Source of the DNA: Tricholoma matsutake
Taxonomy: Eukaryota; Basidiomycota; Agaricomycetes; Agaricales; Tricholomataceae
DNA: 64,000 bases
NCBI GenBank assembly: GCA_026075535.2
Contig: AP026545.1
Span: forward strand, 5,952,001 to 6,016,000
Direction: 5' to 3'
Positions within the stretch are counted from its first letter, which is position 1. Each line of letters opens with the position of its first letter. Positions 34,343 through 45,079 of the stretch are shown here, piece after piece. The translations under genes were made by a program, and so were the position numbers. The notes beneath the pieces are model-generated. The model did not search any database and was not told the DNA's origin. It saw only the letters and a program-made list of their open reading frames with translations.

Positions 34343-35590
34343 GTGCTGCCCAAGATAGGCAGGTACGGACTGGACGACGCTTCCCAAAGCTCCACAGAGT
34401 CCCTACACACCGTTCCAGATACTCTCGCCTTTATTACGCTGCCATTTTCGCCAAACGCGCTCCCTAGTGACATGGACGCATCAGAATGCTTCGACGCGCT
34501 TGAAAGCGACGTTTCCGGAATGCGTGCACAAATCGACTCGCTTAAATCTACGATGGAAAACTTCGTTAGGACCCTCCAGGCTAACCCTACAACCAATAGT
34601 TCCCCCTTTACGACTCCAAGCGCACCCAACAACAACGTTTTGCCAAACGCATCCACTAAGGAACGTGCCCAGATCAAACCGTCCCCCCCCACCGAATTTA
34701 ATGGTGCACGTGTGCAGGGACGTGCATTCCTTAATTCCTGTGAGTTATACATTAGTCTCCAGTCGCATCAATTCATCGATGAGGCTGCAAAAATTTATTG
34801 GGCCTTCACATACATGAAATCTGAATGCGCCTATCTCTATGTGGACCGTATCCTACGTCAAACTAAAGAACTTGGTTCTCTACCTTTCTCCACTTGGGGT
34901 GACTTTTGAGCTGAGTTCATACGCCACTTCTGCCCCCTCAATGAACGCCACTGAGCAGTGACACGACTTGAGTCATCCGCTTACCACCAGGGACGTCGAT
35001 CCATGGACGACTATATCGATGAGTTCAAGGATTTGGTGGACATGGCAGGATATGGGAGTGGGTTACCAGTGGTGGTGAAGTTCTGACGGGGGCTCAACCG
35101 AGAAATTCAGGACCAGATTGCACAGATGTTGGAAGGGCGCCCAGCGGATGATGATATCCTTGCTCGGTATGAAGCTGCTTCACTCTGTGATGAGAACCGA
35201 CTCACAAATGCGGTGTTTAATGCTGCATTCCATGCTCCAACTACCACTCATACACCCTACACCTTCAATCGAAGCCTCCCCCGCCCTAACCCCATTCCTG
35301 TTCGTCAAACTCCCACACCAGCCATCAATGTCCCAGTACCAATGGATGTTGATGCAGCCCGCAGCCATGCACGTAAGTTGGATCTCTGCTACCGTTGTGG
35401 GGAACCTGGACACAGGGCTGGAGCGTGTCCCCATCATCAGGATATCTGCATGCTCACCCCCGAGGGATGAGACGAACTCCTGCAAGATTTGTTGGCGCTT
35501 GTAGATGTTGAGGAAGCGAAGGATCAAGTTGCAGAGGAGATTAAGTTGGAAGTTGTAGAGGAGCAGGATTTTCCTATTCGCAGCGAGTGA
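34343..35590 (+). pseudogene. Gypsy-3 Gag
   Basis: The nucleocapsid precursor packages element RNA. The frame runs to TGA 35588. A coiled N-terminal region (ALESDVSGMRAQIDSLKSTM, about 34500) is followed by the capsid-like core (EAAKIYWAFTYMKSECAYLY, about 34785; FEDLVDMAGY-like at about 35030). A zinc knuckle, CYRCGEPGHRAGACP (C-x2-C-x4-H-x4-C), lies at about 35390. Premature TGA codons at 34907, 34952, 35084 and 35468 stand mostly where Arg is expected. There are no frameshifts. Upstream methionines make the exact start uncertain; MDASECFDALE at about 34471 is an alternative. Confidence 0.85.
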
Positions 35591-38500
35591 ATTGTACGCC
35601 CTCACTGCCTGTCCATAACCGCTTTGAAGTCTTGTCAGTTGAATCCCTGGAGAATGAATCCATTTCTGTGACTGCTCCCCTCTCTGACCCTTCGAAGTTG
35701 GCTAAAGACGTACCTGCTCTCCCCATCTCTCCTTCTACTCCACGTCCCAAAATTAAATCATGGGAGCGTAAACTACCATGCAAGTATATTGTGGCATCCA
35801 CTCCCTCCACACATTCCTTAAACCTAGCCATCGAACTGCAGACGACCGACACTGGACAGATACTCGGTGTCTCTGCGCTCCTGGACTCTGGTGCGACTGG
35901 TCTCTTCATCGATTCCCATCTGGTACAACAACATTGTCTAAATACTCGCTCACTCTCACGTCCAATACCTGTATATAATGTGGATGGATCCCCAAATGAA
36001 GCTGGTGCCATCTGAGAGGTTGCAGACCTGGTTCTCCGTTACAAAGATCATAGTGAGCGTGCCCTTTTTGCTGTCACTCAATTAGGAAAGCAAAAGGTGA
36101 TTTTGGGATATCCATGGCTTCGAGACCATAACCCAGAGGTTGACTGGCACACCGGGGAGGTTACCATGAGCCGATGTCCATCCCGCTGTCGGACGTGTTT
36201 CACAGAAGCCAGGCAAGAACGTCGTGGACAGAAGGCGGCAATATGACGAACTCAGAAGTGTCGTGCTGGACCCCTGCCTATACCTGAAGTGGAATTGGAA
36301 GGGGTTCCTGATCTAATGCCGGACTCGGATGATGATGATGAGGACCCAGAGGAAGTGGAGGAGGGTGATCAGATCTTCTACACTGCGATTCGCTCATTGC
36401 ATGAGGTGTGTGCCACATCGAACATATCCCAATGCCTCACCGAGGCCTTCCACAAAAACAACGCTGCTAAATCCTCTACTAACTCCTTACTCTCTCATCT
36501 CCATGAGTTTGAAGACGTGTTCTCCAAGGAGTCATTTGACTCTCTTCCTGCGCGTAAGCCATGGGATCACGCGATCGAACTCACCCCCGGCGCAACCCCT
36601 TCATCCTGCAAGGTCTATCCTCTCTCTCCGGAAGAACAACGGCAGCTTGACCAGTTCATCGATGAGCACCTGGCCTCTGGATGTATTCGACCATCGAAGT
36701 CACCCATGGCCTCTCTCTTTTTCTTTGTCAAGAAGAAGGATGGCTCACTTCGACCGGTTCAAGACTACAGAAGGCTCAACAACATCACGGTCAAAAATCG
36801 CTACCCACTACCCCTCATCTCCGAACTCGTAAACCAGCTCCGTGGAGCCCAATACTTCACCAAGCTCGATGTCCGTTGGGGCTATAATAATGTGAGGATA
36901 AAGGAGGGAGATGAGTGGAAGGCAGCCTTTCGTACCAACCGTGGACTTTTTGAACCGCTTGTCATGTTCTTTGGCCTTACTAATAGCCCTGCCACCTTTC
37001 AGACCATGATGAACGACATCTTCCATGACCTCATCCTCGAAGGCGTTGTCTGCATCTATCTCGACAACATCCTCATCTTCACTTGCATGGTTGAAGAGCA
37101 CCGTCGCATCACACGCCTCGTCCTAGAGCGACTTCGACGGTACAAACTCTACCTTCGTCAGGACAAATGCGAGTTCGAAAGGACCAAGATCGAGTACCTC
37201 GGCCTAATTATCTTGGAGGGTCAAGTGGAGATGGATCCTATCAAGGTAAACGGGGTCACAGCTTGGCCGACGCCCACGAACAAGAAGGAGGTGCAGTCTT
37301 TCCTGGGCTTCATCAATTTTTATCGGCGTTTTATCAAGGATTTCTCACATCATGCACGACCGCTGTTTGACTTGACAGGAAAGGAGGCATGGAGGTGGGA
37401 TAATGCACAACAGGAGGTGTTCAAAAAGCTTAAGGAGATGGTCACTTCCACTCCGATCCTTACCTTTGCTGACAATTCGTGTCCTTTTCATGTAGAAGCC
37501 GACAGTTCTGACTTTGCGACGGGCGCCGTGTTGTCTCAGCAGTCTCCGGAGGACCAGAAGTGGCATCCTGTTGCGTTCTACTCCAAAAGCCTTAGTGCTG
37601 TAGAGAGAAACTATGAGATCCATGACAAGGAGATGTTGGCGATAATGCGTGCGCTTGAGGAGTGGTGACACTTCCTCGAGGGTGCCCAACACAAGGTGGA
37701 AATTTGGACAGATCACAAGAACCTCGAGTACTTCATGACAGCCAAGAAATTGAACCGTTGTCAAGCTCGTTGGTCCCTGTATCTATCTAGATTCGACTTC
37801 TCCTTACACCACCGTCCGGGTCGCAGCATGGGGAAGACTGATGCCCTATCCCGACGTGCAGACCATGGGGATGGCAGTGGTGACAACCAAAACATTGTGC
37901 TGTTGCAGCCAGACCTGTTCACCATTCGGGCACTGGAAGGCATCGCACCCCAGGGCGAGGAGCAGGACATCCTACGTGACATTTGTCGCGCAAACCGTAG
38001 CGGTTTACATGAGGATGTTGTCGCCCGAGCTGTTAAAGAACTGAGGAAGGGATCGACCCTTTCCTTACGTGCGGCAGAGTGGGCTGAAAAGGAGGACTTG
38101 TTGTATTTCAGGGATTGCATCTATGTTCCCAATGACCCAGACCTTCGCCGGCGCATCATATCCCAACACCATGACTCACAGATTGCTGGCCACCCTGGAC
38201 GCTGGAAGACCTTGGAGCTCACCTCATGGAACTATTGGTGGCCACAAATGTCATGGCTCATTGGTCAGTATTGTCGCACTTGTGACCTTTGCTTACGCAC
38301 CAAGGTTCCTCGTCGCAAGCCTATTGGTGAGCTACACCCTCTTCCTGTTCCAGAGAGTCGTTGGGATGTCGTCAGCATCGACTTTGTGGTGGAATTACCA
38401 GAGTCAAATGGGTTTGATGCGGTGATGTGCACAGTTGACTCAGTGGGAAAACGCACTCACTTCATTCCCACTCACACCACTGTCAGTGCCCTAGGTGCCG

Positions 38501-39489
38501 CTCGACTCTACCTCCACCACGTGTGGAAATTACATGGACTTCCTGGTGCCTTCCTCTCGGATCATGGCCCTCAGTTCATGGCAGAGTTCACTCGTGAGCT
38601 GTACCGACTCCTGGGGATCAAACTCCTCGCTTCAACTGCTTATCACCCACAAACTGATGGCCAGACGGAGCGAGTCAACCAGGAACTGGAGCAGTACATC
38701 CGCCTCTTTGTCAATGAACGCCAGGACGATTGGGATGATCTCCTTCCTTTGGCCGAGTTCGGATACAACAACCATGTCCATGCTTCCACTCAACAGACCC
38801 CTTTCCTCTTAGACACTGGACGACATCCACGCATGGGATTTGAACCTTGCCAAACTCCCTCACACATCGAGACAGTGAATGAGTTCACAGAATGCATGAG
38901 GGATAGCTTGGAGGAGGCAAGGGCAGCCTTAGCAAAGGCGAAGGACGACATGGCGCAATTTTACAACCAACGCCACTCCCCAACCCCTCAGTACAAGGTT
39001 GGTGATCAAGTTTATCTTGACTCCAGTGACATCTCCACTACACGTCCATCCAAGAAACTTGCTCATCGCTTCTTGGGACCTTTCCCCATTGTCAAGTGCG
39101 TTGGAACACATGCCTATCGTCTACGCCTCCCAGCCTCCATGTCCAGACTCCATCCCATCTTCCATGTCGTCAAATTGCTTCCAGCTCCCCCAGATCCGTT
39201 CCTGGGATGCCATTCACACCCACCACCACCACCTACAGTGATCGAGGGAGAACCCCAATATGAAGTCAAGTCAATCTTGGACAGCTGTTTGCGTTGAGGA
39301 AAACTCCAGTATTTGGTACATTGGAAGGGTTATGGGTATGAGGAGAACTCATGGGTCGAAGAGTCTGACATAAACGCCCCTCGGTTAATCAAGGAATTCC
39401 ACCGACGGCACACTGCTGCACCGCGTCGCATTCAAGTCATGGACTTTGGTCGTATACGATTTCAAATGCATCGGGGCGATGCATCTTAG
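35545..39489 (+). pseudogene. Gypsy-3 Pol (protease-RT-RNase H-integrase-chromodomain)
   Basis: The frame opens at 35545, in -1 relative to Gag, and ends at TAG 39487. Protease has the canonical ALLDSGATGLFID (about 35875). RT has RPVQDYRRLNNITVKNRYPL (about 36757), and IYLDNILIF at the catalytic site (about 37055), where YxDD is usual. RNase H has EADSSDFATGAVLSQ (about 37495) and WTDHKNLEYF. Integrase has an HHCC finger (HDSQIAGHPG; CRTCDLC), IDFVVELPESNGFDAV (about 38380), FLSDHGPQF and YHPQTDGQTERVNQELEQYI. The chromodomain reads YLVHWKGYGYEENSWVEESD at about 39310. TGA stops at 36013, 36244, 37666 and 39295 replace Arg codons. There are no frameshifts. Confidence 0.92.
35566..35572 (+). 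promoter_or_regulatory. candidate -1 frameshift slippery heptamer
   Basis: In the 46-nt Gag/Pol overlap (35545-35590) the Gag phase reads caG GAT TTT C. G GAT TTT closely resembles the G GAU UUA site used for -1 frameshifting in some retroviruses. It lies 16 bases before the Gag stop and shifts into the Pol frame. Possible short pairing AGTGA with TCACT follows. This is inferred from position and sequence only. Confidence 0.5.
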
Positions 39490-39500
39490 AGAGGGGGTGA

Positions 39501-39925
39501 TGTAAGGGGACTAGGGGGGTGCCCTGTGTGTTTTCCTATTTTTTATGTTCGTCCTATATTTTTCCCCACCTCATTTCCTTCTATTCTTCATTTTCTATGA
39601 TTTTTCTGGATTTTATTACTAATTTTCCCTTGCTATCATGTTTGTACATGTTGACACTTTTATATTTAGAGGCGGAGTACCCCTTCCGACACATACCCCT
39701 TGGTATGATGTCATTTGGCGGCCTTGATCTGCCTATCTCCACCTTTTTCTATTTTTAGGTTATATTTGATTTTTGTTGTCTTCACATATACTGGGCATCA
39801 GCAAGGGGATCCTTAGAGTTTTCTCTTTGGATTTCCCTTTGCTAGGTGTGCCCCCAATCCCTGTATTATGTAGCATAATTTTAACTTCGGATTTCCCTTT
39901 GCTAGAGGCTTAGGTTGCCCTTATA
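39501..39925 (+). repeat. Gypsy-3 3' LTR
   Basis: 425 bp, nearly identical to the tandem 5' copies. It is preceded by purine-rich GAGAGGGGGTGA (39489-39500). Confidence 0.95.
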
Positions 39926-39930
39926 TCAAT

Positions 39931-40925
39931 GGGCTGACTCAATGAAGGCACGGCTCAGGTCTCAGGGCCTCTGGCAGATAACTAGCAGGGTGGAAATCAA
40001 ACTGCCTCTGGTGCCTCCTTTGACGGCAATGAATGCTACTCTCATAGTGGATGCTACTGCCAAGCTCCAGACCTGGAGCAACAAAAATGACCAGGCCATT
40101 GGTAGCCTAGTGCTCTGCCTGGCCCCCTCCATTTGGCAGCATGCCAACACCAAGGACACTGCTGAGGAGGTGTGGGACCTCATTCACACCAATTATGGTG
40201 TCGATGGCCCCTCCCAAGTCTTTGTGGACTTTAGGTCTGCAATAGCAATCAAAATCCCAGCTGTGAACCCAGCACCAGAGATCACTAAAATGGCTGACAA
40301 GTTCAAGTGCCTCATGGCTGCCAACATCGCCATCCCCGAACTAGTACAGGTGATGATCCTACTTGCTGCAATGCCACGCAAGTATGATTCATTATCTGCC
40401 ACAGTCCTTAACATGACCACTACTAGTGCCTTGACATTCAAACATGTCAAGGACTCCATTGTCACTGAAGCCTCTAGGCACACAGCAGTTGGAAAGCCCA
40501 CTGGCCTGCCTCAGGCCAATAAGCTTTCCGCTGTCAAGCACAAAGGGGGAAACCCCAAATGGCAGCCCAAAGAAGGGCAAGACAACAATGGAGAGTCGTC
40601 CCAAAAGCATGGACAACATGGGAACAAAAAGACTAAGGAGGATAAGCCCAAAGAGAAGCATACCCACCTCACCTCCAGTGCCTTTACCACCATAAATGGT
40701 AATGGCACCATCATACCACCAATGCCACTCATTCAGTGCATCGAACAGCATGACCACACTCCCACAAGGGACCCTCACCACCGACTGCCTGCACAGGCAT
40801 ATACAGGCACGGCCTCTACCTCTCATTTGGTTTTTACGCTGAATATCAGCAAGCTTGAGACACCCTCGAGCAAATGCAACTTCCACGCAGCACAAAAAAC
40901 CTGTGACCGCTGGAAGAGCACCTGA
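39931..40925 (+). pseudogene. Copia gag, main part
   Basis: It continues the frame of 33392-33449. Features typical of Copia Gag: MNATLIVDATAKLQTWSNKN (about 40030), AEEVWDLI, MLLAAMPRKYDSLSATVLNM-like core (about 40350), then a lysine/glutamine-rich basic tail. No CCHC zinc knuckle is visible. The stop TGA (40923) overlaps by one base an ATG (40925) that opens the next frame. Confidence 0.85.
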
Positions 40926-42872
40926 TGGTGCAAGAAGGTAAGAGAAGGAGGATTGAACCAGAAGAACCGGAAGAACCTAGGATTGTGGAGGTTGAAGACA
41001 ATACCATCTCCCTCGGATCAGAGCCTCCAGTTTCTGATGAAGAAGTGTGGAAAGCCATCAACGAGATGCTCATTGATGAACCACTTGAAACAGGAGGATA
41101 TAATGACAGGTCAGTCCTTTTCCCTGCTGCAAGCACAAAGATTAATATTCTAATGATTACAGCAAACTTTTCATGTGAAATCTTACCGCTATTAAATGTA
41201 TCATGGAACTATTTAGATCTTAATATATGTGTTATGTGTGCAAATGGAAATTGTAAGAAAGGTGCCAACTGGATCATGGATTCAGGTGCATCAAAGCACT
41301 TCACTGGTGAAATGAAAGATTTTGCTTCTTATGAGCCTTTACTGAGAAAGGAATCTACCTTGGTTCAAACAGCCACAGGTACTACTCATGTAGTAGGAAA
41401 AGGAGCAGTCTTCATTAGACATCAGGTAGTATGTCATGGGAAGTCAGAGACACATGAAATGTGATTATACCCCATCTACTACATACCCAACTGTAATACT
41501 CGACTACTGTCAATGGGCATCTTTTTACAAGATGGAAGTGATGTGCATGGTTCCTCTGCATGCATTTCATTTTTTGAAAAAGGAAACCCAATAATGGATT
41601 GTGTCACGACATGATCTACTGGGCTCAGACTCATATATTGAGCACCAAGAGGATCAATGTCATGACCATGTATGTTGCTGACTACTTGACTTGGCATAGG
41701 TGACTTGGACACCCATCCAAAGAGGCACTAGGGAAAATGCCTAACAGCACCATAAGATTCCCAAGGAATTTAATTATTCCTAAAGACAAAATTATATGTC
41801 CAGGGTGCACTGAAGGGAAAATGACGTCAAAATCTTTTCCTGAATCAAATTCACATGCAGAGAAATCCTTTGAATTAATACATTTTGATTTAAAGGAACT
41901 CCCGGTACTATTGTACCACAAATATAAATACTTCATTGTATTTCTAGATGACAAAATGTCACATATCTTAGAAAGAAGTCTGACGCTGCTGCGGTGATTA
42001 GACAATTTTAGGCAATGGCTTTGACCCAATATGGCACTACAATCAAGCGCTGGCATGTTGATCCAGGGCAGGAGTTCAAAGATTGTGAGCTACAAAATAT
42101 GCTCAAGAATTTCGGCATCAAAATAGAGATGTCCACACCCCACATTCACCAACAGAATGGGCACACAGAGCGCGCCATAAGGACAATAATGGAAAAGTCG
42201 CAAACCCTGCAATTTACCACTTGTCTACCACAATCATGGTGGGAATTTTGCATTGAACATGCAACACACCTATACAACTGAACCCCAATAAGGCACCTGA
42301 AATGGCTGACACCTTTTGAGGACCTGAATAAAGTCTGCCCAGATCTAAATGATTTGGTCTTTGGTTGCAGTGCTTACGTCTATCTACCCAAGGAGAAACA
42401 TCCAACCACATTAGCTCCTCGATTGGAGTTAATGATGTACCTTGGATTAGAAGATGGCATTAAAGCATACCATTTCATGCAACTTAGTGGTGCAATATTC
42501 ATTGGTGCTATGGCACTATTTGATGAAACAATGTTCCCATGCTGTCCCAGAGCTAAAACTCCTGCCAAGACAGACCTTGGTGATTTTCCACCTCCAGAAC
42601 CAGAAGATGACGACCACTCATCTGGAGCAGATGGCGATGATTCTATACTGCCACAAAATCCACCCCTTACTCCATCATCAGAAAAAGATGATGATGATGT
42701 ACCAAGCAAGCAAAAGGTGCATGATGATGTGACTGATGCTCCTCCTCCACCACCTCCAGTAACCACTGAGGACTTTTGTCCAAGATGTGATGATCAACAG
42801 GAATGGCAGCAATTGCCCCATCGATCAGGCAGGCAGAGGAACATCCCAAACCATCCTGGCAATCCTCTGACA
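40925..42872 (+). pseudogene. Copia protease and integrase, broken
   Basis: An acidic segment precedes the protease site WIMDSGASKHFTG (about 41272). The integrase zinc region shows LGHPSKEALGK (about 41705) and CPGCTEGKM. The core has FELIHFDLKE (about 41870), VDPGQEFKDCELQNML (about 42058) and HIHQQNGHTERAIRTIMEKS (about 42140). FGCSAYVYLPKEKHPTTLAP follows (about 42360), and an acidic linker runs to the stop after NPLT. Several stops and at least two frame changes (about 41470-41740 and about 41990) break it. Confidence 0.8.
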
Positions 42873-43199
42873 TAGAGAGAGACATTGCATGTGATTGATA
42901 TTGGAAGAGATCTGTGGGTCAAGATTCAGATCATAACCAAACACGACCATGATCTCAACATCAAGAACCAGTTGCTGGACTGAGTTTGGCACCCCACGAG
43001 AGTGTGCCAAATTCCAATAATCAAGAACATGATCACCCAATGGGGGAACTGGACGAAGCAGGTTATATTCAAAAGATAACCAAGGAAGGTGGTGATAAGC
43101 TTATTTGCTGGCTGTTGTCAAAAGCAGTCACACCATCAAGTGAAATAAGCCAAGTTCCAAACCAATTTTGCGATATTGTGTGCCTACCACAGCAGCAGC

Positions 43200-44699
43200 A
43201 ACTTGAGTGGAAATAGGCTTGTCATGAAGAATTAGACGCTCTTCACAAGCGACAAGTCTATGACATCGTTGATCTTCCACATGATTGAAAAACGATCAAA
43301 AATAGATGGGTTTTCTCCATGAAATCAGATGGAAGAAAACAAGCCAGACTCATGGCCAAAGGCTTTTCACAAGTCGAAGGTGTTGACTTTGATGAGATTT
43401 TCTCACCAGTAGTCCGCTATGAGACTGTACGCCTCATGTTTGCACTTGCATCTCTAGAAGGCATGTATATGACTGGTCTGGATGTAAAAACCGCATTTTT
43501 ATATGGCAAACTAGATGGGGAGATCTATATGGATCAACCCAAGGGTTTCAGACTCGAGGGAAAAGAGTGCAAAGTAATGTGCTTACGCTGAGCATTGTAT
43601 GGCCTTAAACAGGTCTCACTAGCATGGTGGAAAGAGCCAGAGACATTTATGCACACCATTGGGTTCGTGTGTGCCAGCTCCAATGCCGGCATCCTCATAC
43701 ACAAGGATCCTAAGACAGGCAGCATTGTTATTGTGCTGGTCTATGTTGATGATGGCTTGTTCATGGGGAAGAACAAGAAACTTGTGGATGAAAAGAAGAA
43801 TGCTTGTCTAAAGCATTGGGAGTGCCATAGTACTGAAAAAGTCATGGAATTCTTAGGCATGTGCATCACCCAGACCGCAAATAAAGTCAAACTTGATCAA
43901 ACCGAATATCTCGCCAAAGTGCTTGAGAGGTTCAAGATGACAAATGCCAAAGTTGCCCCCCACTCCGCTCCCAACTGGTTACAAACTGTCAGAAAACACA
44001 GCAATGCCAAACGTGGCACTTAGATCAAAATATCAGTCTGTGATCGGATCTTTATTGTATCTGATGCTCAGAATGCGACCTGATATTGCTTATGCAGTAA
44101 TCAAGATGTTGCAATTCTCGGCTAATCCTAGCCAAGAACATCTAGACAAAGCGATGTACATCATGCGCTATCTGGTGGGAACCCAGAAATATAATATTGT
44201 CTATGATGGAGAGAAATCCGAAGGGCTACAGGCCTTCACAGATTCTGATTGGGCAGCTGACACTGTCAAGCACCAATCTACAATGGGTTACTTTGCTACT
44301 CTAGCAAGTGGCATTGTGTGCTGGCAGTCCCGTTTACAAAAAACTGTAGCACTGTCATCCACAGAAGCCAAATATATGGCTCTCTCCAACACTTGTTGGC
44401 AGATAGCGTGGATAGAGTCCTTATTCCAGGAACTTGGATATATACTGAAGTGCGTACCAATCTGCACTGATAATCAGGGATCCATCTTTATTGGATCAAA
44501 TCCAGTTCAGGAAAGAAGGACCAAACATATAGACATTCGTTACCACTATACCCACGAATGCATAGAAAATGACAAAGTCACAGTCGTTTTCATTCCTGGA
44601 AGTGATAATCCGGCTGACATGTTCACAAAGAACCTTGGCGCCATCCTATTCAGGAAATTTAGAGACTCTCTCGGAATTACTTTTGAGATTCAAACTTAG
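43200..44699 (+). pseudogene. Copia reverse transcriptase and RNase H
   Basis: RT blocks: NRWVFSMKSDGRKQARLMAK (about 43300), GFSQVEGVDFDEIFSPVVRY (about 43362), GLDVKTAFLYGKLDGEIYMD, ALYGLKQ after a TGA (43589-43591), and an intact LVYVDDGLFMG (about 43736). After a frame change near 43990, the RNase H end has MRPDIAYAVIKML (about 44070), FTDSDWAADTVKHQSTMGYF (about 44236), SSTEAKYMAL, TKHIDIRYHYTHE and ADMFTKNL. It ends at TAG 44697. The order integrase then RT marks it as Copia. Confidence 0.85.
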
Positions 44700-44732
44700 C
44701 TGCTTAGAGCGCTGTACAGTTTGGGGGGGGGG

Positions 44733-45074
44733 TGTTGAAATTAACCCTGAGATACATGCTGCATACATGAGGCAATACATGCTGAATACATGAGGCAATA
44801 CATGCTGAATACATGAGGCAATACATGCTGAATACATGAGGCAATACATGCAGCATACACATGTTACTGCGCTTACTGTGCATACATGTGGTAAACACAT
44901 TCCCAAGTCATGTGAAATCCTTATTATTATGTATATAAGGAGAACCTGTACCATAGTAGGAATATAGTGTTCTTACCTCTGCTAACCCTAGCTGTAAGTC
45001 TGACTAAACCCCAGGTAGGTTGTAAGGAATGTGTAGTCTCTTCCCCTGTGCAGCGTATATAGTCTGCTCCAACA
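44733..45074 (+). repeat. Copia 3' LTR
   Basis: 342 bp. The 46-bp length difference from the 5' LTR equals two extra copies of the 23-bp minisatellite (44755-44850). Confidence 0.92.
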
Positions 45075-45079
45075 CAAAG
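45075..45079 (+). repeat. Copia target-site copy, right (CAAAG)
   Basis: CAAAG; see the left partner TGAAG at 32843-32847. Confidence 0.85.

Larger units (their letters stand above)
33450..39925 (+). mobile_element. Gypsy-3: Tf1/sushi-like chromodomain Ty3/Gypsy element
   Basis: A 6,476-bp element inserted in the Copia gag. It has a tandem pair of LTRs at its 5' end (33450-33870 and 33871-34296) and one 3' LTR (39501-39925, 425 bp). The LTRs start TGTAAGGGGACTAGGG and end GCCCTTATA. The 5-bp target duplication TCAAT is perfect. Gag and Pol are in separate frames (-1), and Pol ends in a chromodomain. All damage in the reading frames is TGA stops. It is the youngest insertion of this nest by position. 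Confidence 0.95.
33445..39930. repeat. Gypsy-3 target-site duplication pair
   Basis: TCAAT at 33445-33449 and 39926-39930 directly flank Gypsy-3. Deleting the element and one copy restores the Copia gag frame (NYIQWADSMK). Confidence 0.95.
32848..45074 (+). mobile_element. Copia element inserted in the Gypsy-2 RT
   Basis: A Ty1/Copia element: integrase precedes reverse transcriptase. The LTRs are 32848-33143 and 44733-45074, bounded TGTTGAAATTAACC to GCTCCAACA, and a G-run polypurine tract (44723-44732) precedes the 3' LTR. The 12.2-kb span includes the 6.5-kb Gypsy-3 insertion, so the element itself is about 5.75 kb. The target duplication is 5 bp (decayed CGAAG). Sequence after the 5' LTR (GGTTATGGGCCC) may be the primer-binding site. 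Coding parts carry many stops and several frameshifts, so it is more damaged than the Gypsy elements in and around it. Confidence 0.92.

Noticed and set aside
34321..34752. 143-residue minus-strand ORF
   Set aside because: Antisense of Gypsy-3 Gag, whose plus-strand frame has matching capsid and zinc-knuckle motifs.
42380..42766. Minus-strand ORF rich in Ser/Gly
   Set aside because: Antisense shadow of the acidic linker of the Copia integrase.
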